From Bdellovibrionales bacterium (GTDB lineage Bacteria > Bdellovibrionota > Bacteriovoracia > Bacteriovoracales > Bacteriovoracaceae): a stretch of DNA of 9,417 nucleotides. Below, in pieces: positions 5,178 to 9,417 of this stretch. Both the position numbers and the translations under genes were made by a program. Under the pieces are notes generated by a model that made no database searches, was not told where the DNA came from, and saw only the letters and a program-made list of their open reading frames with translations. Each line of letters starts with the position of its first letter. Position 1 is the first letter of the stretch. The stretch lies in assembly GCA_005791855.1 (NCBI GenBank), contig SXUH01000126.1, forward strand, positions 1 to 9,417, given 5' to 3'.

Positions 5178-7627
5178 TGAAATCAGAACTCTTGCTCCCC
5201 GTCGGGAACATGGACATGTGCCTGGCCGCCATCCACCACGGCGCCGACGCCATCTACGTGGGCGTGCCCTTCTTCAATGCCCGGGGCCGCACCACCGACT
5301 TCGGGATCGACGAGCTCAGGGAGATGATCAACCTCTGCCACCTCTACGGCGTGCGCGTGAACCTGGCCTTCAACGTGGTCATCTTCCAGAGCGAATTCCC
5401 GAAGGTCATCGAACTCTTAAAGGACCTCATCCCCCTGGGGCCGGACGCCTTCATCGTCCAGGACCTGGGGCTGGCCCGGCTCATCCGCCAGATGGCCCCG
5501 GAGCAGCGGATCCACGCCTCGACCCAGATGACGGTCACCAGCCCCGATGCCATCAAGCTGGTGGAGGATCTCGAGATCGACCGCTTCGTCCTCGGGAGAG
5601 AAAACTCCATCCCGGAGATCAAGCTCATCCGAGAGAAAACAGACAAGGAGCTCGAGGTCTTCGTCCACGGGGCCCTCTGTGTCGCGTACTCGGGCCAGTG
5701 CTTCACCTCCGAGTCCCTCGGGGGGAGGAGTGCCAACCGGGGCCAGTGCGCCCAGAGCTGCCGGCTCGAGTACGAGCTCTACGTCGACGACGTGAAGAAG
5801 GACCTGGGGAACAAGAAGTACCTCGTCTCGCCGAAGGACCTCATGGGCATCGAAGAGGTTCCCACGCTGAAAGCGCTGGGCGTGAATTCCTTCAAGGTGG
5901 AAGGCCGCCTGAAGACTCCGGAGTACGTGGCCGGGGCCGCGAAGAACTACCGCGAGGTCCTCGACGGCGCCCCGGTCAACCTCAAGCAGCGCACCGAGGA
6001 GCTCTCCCTCACGTACTCCAGAGGCTTCTTCTCCGGCTGGTTGGGAGGGGTGGATCACCAGAGACTGGTCGACGGAACCTACAGCTCCCACCGGGGCCTC
6101 AAGGTCGGGAAGATCAAAGAGGTCCGGAAGAAGACCATCGTCGTCGAATCCCACACCGAGCTCCGGGCCGGCATGGGTCTGCTGTTCGTGGGCCAGGAAG
6201 ACCTGGGAGCGAAGATCTTCACGGCGCTGAAGCTCGGGACGAACTTCGAGGTCGAGCTCCTCCAGAAGGACCTGCCGGTGAAGCCCGGGATGGACGTCTA
6301 CCTCAACTCGAGCGACGCCCTCGCCAAAGACCTCCAGCGCGGCTGGCAGTCCCGCGAGCACCAGAAACGAATCCCGCTGAACTTCCTCGTCCAGGGGAGC
6401 TACCGCGAGCCCCTCTTCGTGAAGGCCGTGGACCCCGAGGGGAGGGAGGTCTACGCCCAGACCATCTCGTTCCTTTTGCCCGCGTCCGCAAGGCCCGTCA
6501 CCCAGGCCTTCATCAAGGACGAGCTCAGCGCCCTCGGAACGACCGTGTACGAGATGGGGAGCTTCGAGTGCTTCCTGCAGGAGGGACTCTTCCTCAACCA
6601 CCGGGAGCTCAAGGACCTTCGCCGGGAGATCGTGGAGAAGATGAACCAGGAGCGGACCCGGACCCGGAATCGACTCTCGGGATCGGCCGAGCTGCAAACT
6701 TCCCCGCGGGCCCCAAGCCAAGACGGGGCCGGCCTCAACATCGTCCTCCGGAGCAGGGCCCAGGTCGAGGGCATCGCCGAAGCCTTCGAGACCTTCGCTC
6801 CGTACCGGGGCCTCTTCAAGTCCGTGATCCTGGACTTCGAATTCGGGAAGGACTACGCCGAGTCCGTGGGCCTTCTCCGCGCCCTCGGGATCAAGGTCGG
6901 GATCGCCACCACGCGGATCCTGAAGCCCCTGGAGTACTACAACCTCAACACCATCGTCCGCCACCGGCCGGACTTCATCCTGGTGCGGAACCTCGGGGCC
7001 CTGGAGTACCTGCGCGCGAGCGGCATCCCGCTCATCGGTGACTTCTCCCTCAACGTCACTAACTCGTATTCTCTCGACTACCTCATCCGAAAAGGCCTCC
7101 GAACCATCAACCTCTCCTACGACCTCAACCAGGACCAGCTCCTCGACCTGATCGCCGCCGCCGACCCGGCCACGGTGGAGGTCACCCTCCACCAGTACAT
7201 GCCGGAGTTTCACATGGAGCACTGTGTGTTCGCGGCCTTCCTTTCCACGGGGCACTCCTTCCGCGACTGCGGCAAGCCCTGCGAGAAGCACGAGGTGAAG
7301 CTCAAGGATCCCTACGGGAACTGGCACTTTCTTAAAGCAGACCAGGAGTGCCGCAATACCTTCTTCAAGGCCACACCCCAGTCCGCCTCGTTCCTCGCGA
7401 CCGACCTCATGAACCGGGGAGTGCGGAGCTTCCGGCTCGAGGCCCTGGGAGAGAAGAGCGCGGAGCTGAACCAGAAAGTCCTCACGTACCTGCGTCTGCT
7501 CTCCGGGGAGATCTCCTCGGAGGAGGCGGTCGAGAAGTTGAAGCTGATGGAATCCTACGGCTTGGGGCAGGGGCAGCTGGGCCGCGCCGATACCTACAAG
7601 GACCGGAAGAAAGAAGCTAGAGAGTGA
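5177..7627 (+). CDS. Large U32 family protein (RlhA/YegQ-like, probable RNA hydroxylation)
   Basis: This 816-residue protein is a full-length U32 (COG0826) member. The family was named as collagenase-like peptidases, but E. coli members RlhA and TrhP act in RNA hydroxylation (23S C2501 and tRNA wobble uridine) and use an iron-sulfur cluster. The N-terminal half starts like the family (ELLLPVGNMDMCLAAIHHGADAIYVG) and has the signature EVFVHGALC...SGQC...NRGQCAQSCR with C168, C175, C191 and C195. A middle DUF3656-like part (about 310-500) precedes a poorly conserved linker (about 500-518). The C-terminal half ends in HQYMPEFHMEHC...DCGKPCEKH...ADQECRNT with C683, C698, C702 and C725, a second cysteine quartet. 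Longer than RlhA (653 aa). No signal peptide. Overlaps the convergent pseudouridine synthase gene by 11 bp. Confidence 0.88.
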   Translation: MKSELLLPVGNMDMCLAAIHHGADAIYVGVPFFNARGRTTDFGIDELREMINLCHLYGVRVNLAFNVVIFQSEFPKVIELLKDLIPLGPDAFIVQDLGLARLIRQMAPEQRIHASTQMTVTSPDAIKLVEDLEIDRFVLGRENSIPEIKLIREKTDKELEVFVHGALCVAYSGQCFTSESLGGRSANRGQCAQSCRLEYELYVDDVKKDLGNKKYLVSPKDLMGIEEVPTLKALGVNSFKVEGRLKTPEYVAGAAKNYREVLDGAPVNLKQRTEELSLTYSRGFFSGWLGGVDHQRLVDGTYSSHRGLKVGKIKEVRKKTIVVESHTELRAGMGLLFVGQEDLGAKIFTALKLGTNFEVELLQKDLPVKPGMDVYLNSSDALAKDLQRGWQSREHQKRIPLNFLVQGSYREPLFVKAVDPEGREVYAQTISFLLPASARPVTQAFIKDELSALGTTVYEMGSFECFLQEGLFLNHRELKDLRREIVEKMNQERTRTRNRLSGSAELQTSPRAPSQDGAGLNIVLRSRAQVEGIAEAFETFAPYRGLFKSVILDFEFGKDYAESVGLLRALGIKVGIATTRILKPLEYYNLNTIVRHRPDFILVRNLGALEYLRASGIPLIGDFSLNVTNSYSLDYLIRKGLRTINLSYDLNQDQLLDLIAAADPATVEVTLHQYMPEFHMEHCVFAAFLSTGHSFRDCGKPCEKHEVKLKDPYGNWHFLKADQECRNTFFKATPQSASFLATDLMNRGVRSFRLEALGEKSAELNQKVLTYLRLLSGEISSEEAVEKLKLMESYGLGQGQLGRADTYKDRKKEARE

Positions 7628-8174
7628 TGTCCGAAAGCCGGATCTCGCGGAAGGCTCCGGGGGCGAGGTCCCCGAGGTCGAGGTTGGCGATCTTCGTCCG
7701 GATCAGTCGCAGGGTCGGGTGGCCGATGGCCGCGGTCATCTTGCGGATCTGCCGGTTCTTCCCCTCGACGATCTTCATTTCGAGCCAGACGTCCACCACG
7801 GTCTTGCGGAACCGGACCGGCGGATCCCGCGGTGGGATCGCGGGCGGCGGTTCGAGGATCCGCACCTCGCAGGGTTTGGTGAGGTAGTCTTCGATCCGAA
7901 GGCCCCGTCGCAGCTTCTCCAGAGACACCTGCGCCGGAACCCGTTCCACCAGCACCAGGTAGGTCTTGGGCTTTTCATTCTTCGGATTGAGGAGCCTTTC
8001 GATCAGGACCCCGTCGTCGGTGAGGAGGAGGAGTCCTTCGGAGTCCTTATCCAGCCGGCCCGCGGGGTAGATGCCCTTCGGGAGATCGAACTCTGCGAGG
8101 GAGCGGGCCCCGTCTTCCGGAGTGAACTGCGAGAGCACCCCGTAGGGCTTGTTGAAGAGGACGTACCTTGCCAT
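7617..8174 (-). CDS. rluE: RluE-type 23S rRNA pseudouridine synthase
   Basis: This 185-residue enzyme is an RsuA-family pseudouridine synthase most like RluE, which converts U2457 of 23S rRNA in E. coli. It begins directly with YVLFNKPYGVLSQF and lacks an N-terminal S4 domain, as RluE does. The catalytic loop AGRLDKDSEGLLLLTDDG covers residues 38-55, with D42 the probable nucleophile. EKPKTYLV (67-74), EGKNRQIRKMTAAIGHPTLRLIR (137-159) and LAPGAFREI (170-178) follow as in the family. A proline-rich stretch PPPAIPPRDPP (109-119) is an apparent lineage insert. No Shine-Dalgarno precedes the ATG; an extended -10 lies exactly 6 bases upstream. Divergent from yciH, convergent and overlapping with the U32 gene. 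The site assignment is inferred from similarity. Confidence 0.9.
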   Translation of the reverse strand: MARYVLFNKPYGVLSQFTPEDGARSLAEFDLPKGIYPAGRLDKDSEGLLLLTDDGVLIERLLNPKNEKPKTYLVLVERVPAQVSLEKLRRGLRIEDYLTKPCEVRILEPPPAIPPRDPPVRFRKTVVDVWLEMKIVEGKNRQIRKMTAAIGHPTLRLIRTKIANLDLGDLAPGAFREIRLSDITL

Positions 8175-8180
8175 GGGGTG

Positions 8181-8189
8181 ATCTTAGCA
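8181..8189 (-). promoter_or_regulatory. Extended -10 of the rluE-type gene, predicted leaderless start
   Basis: On the minus strand TGC followed by TAAGAT reads as an extended -10 element. Only six bases (CACCCC) separate it from the ATG at 8174, so transcription beginning at the usual 7 bases past the hexamer would start at the A of the start codon. No good -35 is present at 16-18 bp, which is common for extended -10 promoters. The same hexamer, TAAGAT, serves the endonuclease gene. Confidence 0.45.
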
Positions 8190-8210
8190 TGGCTTCTGGC
8201 GGATTGGTAC

Positions 8211-8239
8211 TTGACTCATCGCCTCGATGACCTTCTAAT
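8211..8239 (+). promoter_or_regulatory. Sigma-70-type promoter of yciH, predicted leaderless start
   Basis: TTGACT (8211-8216, 5 of 6) and TCTAAT (8234-8239, 5 of 6) are spaced by 17 bp, a near-consensus promoter. The yciH ATG begins at 8246, 7 bases after the -10 hexamer, which is where transcription normally starts. No Shine-Dalgarno fits in the 6 bases between. The mRNA is therefore predicted to be leaderless or almost so. Confidence 0.6.
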
Positions 8240-8245
8240 AGGCCC

Positions 8246-8596
8246 ATGTCAGATTACGAACTGGTCTACTCCGATGACCCAAACTTCAAAAAACGCTGCC
8301 CCAAGTGCGGGAAGTTTCCCTGCGCGTGCGCCAAGAGTTCCGACCTGGTCCCGGGGAACCACACCCTGAAGCTCCGGCTGGAGAAGAATGGCCGGGGCGG
8401 GAAGACCGTGACCGTGCTCTTCGAGCTGCCGGCCAACGACGCGTACTTCAAGGACCTCGAGAAGAAGCTCAAGGGCCTCTGCGGGACGGGCGGCTCCTTC
8501 AAGAACAACGTGATCGAAATCCAGGGCGACCACCGGGAGAAGATCAAGGCTTACCTGGAGAAGACCGGCTTCAAGGTCAAGCTCGCGGGAGGCTGA
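8246..8596 (+). CDS. yciH: YciH/SUI1 family translation initiation factor homologue
   Basis: This 116-residue protein is the bacterial relative of eukaryotic eIF1. E. coli YciH is about the same size (108 aa) and can discriminate against faulty initiation complexes in vitro; its role in cells is unsettled. The N-terminal part has four cysteines (C18, C21, C26, C28 in CPKCGKFPCAC), a likely zinc site. The SUI1 domain spans about 35-114, with the basic GRGGKTVT loop (49-56) and the family signature CGTGGSFKNNVIEIQGDH (79-96). A start at 8246 is supported by the acidic N-terminus and by the promoter position; there is no usable ribosome-binding site. It probably forms an operon with the DTW gene 31 bases downstream, and shares its upstream region with the divergent rluE-type gene. 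Confidence 0.93.
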   Translation: MSDYELVYSDDPNFKKRCPKCGKFPCACAKSSDLVPGNHTLKLRLEKNGRGGKTVTVLFELPANDAYFKDLEKKLKGLCGTGGSFKNNVIEIQGDHREKIKAYLEKTGFKVKLAGG

Positions 8597-8616
8597 TTCT
8601 AGAGCGCTCTAGAATC
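8595..8616. repeat. Perfect 22-bp palindrome between yciH and the DTW gene
   Basis: GATTCTAGAGC is followed immediately by its exact reverse complement, giving a 22-bp perfect palindrome centred between 8605 and 8606. Its first two bases are the last two of the yciH stop codon. It contains TCTAGA twice, and TAGAAT (8610-8615), a 5-of-6 match to a -10 box. As RNA it could form a 9-bp stem with a GCGC loop, but the bases after it (TTCGATCT) are not a terminator U-run. It may be an operator for a dimeric repressor, an mRNA processing or stability stem, or an attenuator. Confidence 0.8.
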
Positions 8617-8627
8617 TTCGATCTACC

Positions 8628-9350
8628 ATGCAAGACCAGAAAGACCCCATCATGAACCTCTGCCTCACCTGCCGCCGGCGCCTCCGCACCTGTGTCTGCG
8701 GCGAGCTCAAACCCTTCGACACCAACTCCCGCTTCCTCATCCTCATGCACCCCATGGAGTACAAGAAGGAGAAGGTGGGAACGGGCCGCTTCTCTCACCT
8801 GATCCTGAGGAACTCCGAGATCCTGGTGGACGTGGGGTTCGACGACAACGAGCGCTTCCGGGAGCTCCTCCGGGATCCGGAGTACGCCACCTACGTGCTC
8901 TACCCGGGCTTCGAGACCATCGACATCGGGGACCCCGAGCTCCCACAGAAGCTGGGCCCGGGGAAGTCGCAGTTCATCGTCATCGACGGAACCTGGCCCT
9001 GTGCCAAGAAGATGATGAAGCTCACGACCTCGCTCCACGGCGTTCCCCGCGTGAGCTTCAAGCCAGGCCGCCTCTCGGAGTTCCGGGTCAAGCACCAGCC
9101 GCTCCCCGGGTGCCTCTCGACGGTCGAATCCATCCACCAGGTGCTCCTGGACCTCAACCGGGCGGGCCTCGAGGCCACCGCCGGGGCCGAGGAAAACCTC
9201 ATGGCCGTCTTCCGGAAGACGGTGCAGCTGCAGCTGGACCTCGCCGCCGATCCCAACCACCGGAGCTACCGGCAGAGGCCCTTCACCCCTCCGGGAGAGC
9301 GGAAGATTTCGAAGAAGTGGCAAAACCGTCTGCTTTTTTTCAATAACTAA
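8628..9350 (+). CDS. DTW domain protein, tRNA-uridine aminocarboxypropyltransferase family
   Basis: This protein (240 residues from 8628) belongs to the DTW family, which includes E. coli TapT/YfiP and human DTWD1/2. Those enzymes transfer the 3-amino-3-carboxypropyl group of SAM to tRNA uridines (acp3U47 and others). Four N-terminal cysteines, C12, C15, C22 and C24 (CLTCRRRLRTCVC), match the family's metal site. FLILMHPMEYKKEKVGTGR is at 36-54, the signature DGTWPCAKKM at 120-129, and FRVKHQPLPGCLSTVESIH at 152-170. Neither the ATG at 8628 nor the in-frame ATG at 8652 (Met9) has a clear ribosome-binding site; Met9 would leave only three residues before the first cysteine. The last residues (QNRLLFFNN) come from an AT-rich end. 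No terminator hairpin was seen after the stop. The tRNA target position is inferred. Confidence 0.88.
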   Translation: MQDQKDPIMNLCLTCRRRLRTCVCGELKPFDTNSRFLILMHPMEYKKEKVGTGRFSHLILRNSEILVDVGFDDNERFRELLRDPEYATYVLYPGFETIDIGDPELPQKLGPGKSQFIVIDGTWPCAKKMMKLTTSLHGVPRVSFKPGRLSEFRVKHQPLPGCLSTVESIHQVLLDLNRAGLEATAGAEENLMAVFRKTVQLQLDLAADPNHRSYRQRPFTPPGERKISKKWQNRLLFFNN

Positions 9351-9364
9351 GTTTTCCCAAGCTA

Positions 9365-9373
9365 TGTTAAAAT
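9365..9373 (+). promoter_or_regulatory. Extended -10 promoter for the gene starting at the right edge
   Basis: TGT followed by TAAAAT (5 of 6 to the -10 consensus) forms an extended -10 in an AT-rich gap after the DTW gene. Transcription would start near 9380. There is no good -35 at normal spacing. The 6-base inverted pair ATGTTA (9364-9369) and TAACAT (9384-9389) flanks the predicted start site and could be a small operator, or chance. Confidence 0.4.
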
Positions 9374-9400
9374 TTTCCAAACCTAACATGGAACTGGCGA

Positions 9401-9417
9401 ATGCGAGTAATTAAGTC
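9401..9417 (+). CDS. Probable start of a further gene (first codons only)
   Basis: The ATG at 9401 has GGAA (9390-9393) 7 bases upstream and lies about 20 bases downstream of the predicted transcription start. It reads MRVIK and stays open to the window edge. This is too short to assign a family. A competing ATG at 9388 stops after 8 codons and lacks a ribosome-binding site. Confidence 0.35.

Noticed and set aside
5417..7327. 636-codon open frame antisense to the U32 gene, plus a 629-codon frame (5152-7041) on the same strand in another phase
   Set aside because: The U32 frame has clear family motifs throughout. The long shadow frames follow from its strong C/G third-position bias; their translations are dominated by Glu, Leu, Val, Gly, Arg and Pro and show no domain pattern.
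8577..9389. 270-codon minus-strand frame opposite the DTW gene, and similar antisense frames at 2435-3091 and 3492-4268
   Set aside because: They mirror genes with intact family signatures, have low-complexity composition and no ribosome-binding site or recognizable domain.
9388..9414. 8-codon ORF starting at 9388 as a leader peptide
   Set aside because: It has no ribosome-binding site, and its start lies very near the predicted transcription start; the ATG at 9401 is better placed.

Overview
The window is a compact, GC-rich bacterial chromosome segment with nine complete genes, two genes cut by the window edges (one of them tentative) and one probable leader ORF. Gaps are short, and no transposase, integrase, tRNA, rRNA or CRISPR array was seen. 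Codon use strongly favours C or G in third position, so long shadow frames appear on both strands. Gene content (secreted endonuclease I, YkgJ-type Cys-cluster protein, divergent RlmM, a two-half U32 protein, YciH, DTW protein, ScoAB) would fit Bdellovibrionota or another former deltaproteobacterial lineage. That placement is an impression from protein style and was not tested.

Left part (1-1865, minus strand): the start of scoB, then scoA, then a secreted endonuclease I gene. ScoA and ScoB form a 3-oxoacid CoA-transferase for ketone-body or acetoacetate use. The nuclease has its own convincing promoter.

Middle (1866-5089): a YkgJ-type gene (minus) and an RlmM-type 23S rRNA methyltransferase gene (plus) start only 5 bp apart. 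The methyltransferase runs convergently into a FAD-dependent oxidase gene, with overlapping 3' ends. A small CoA-binding Rossmann protein is divergent from the oxidase.

Right part (5090-9417): a 9-codon leader ORF touches the start of a large U32 (RlhA/YegQ-like) gene. The U32 gene overlaps a convergent RluE-type pseudouridine synthase gene. Divergent from the latter are a YciH/SUI1 translation factor gene and a DTW-domain tRNA modification gene, which are separated by a perfect 22-bp palindrome. At the right edge a further gene probably begins.

Functional theme: the RlmM-, RlhA- and RluE-like proteins belong to families whose E. coli members modify 23S rRNA C2498, C2501 and U2457, all at or near the peptidyl transferase centre. 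The DTW protein (tRNA acp3U family) and YciH extend this to a five-gene translation and RNA-modification neighbourhood. These genes mostly lack Shine-Dalgarno sequences. For the divergent rluE/yciH pair, the -10 elements sit so that transcription should begin at the A of each start codon, which suggests leaderless mRNAs.
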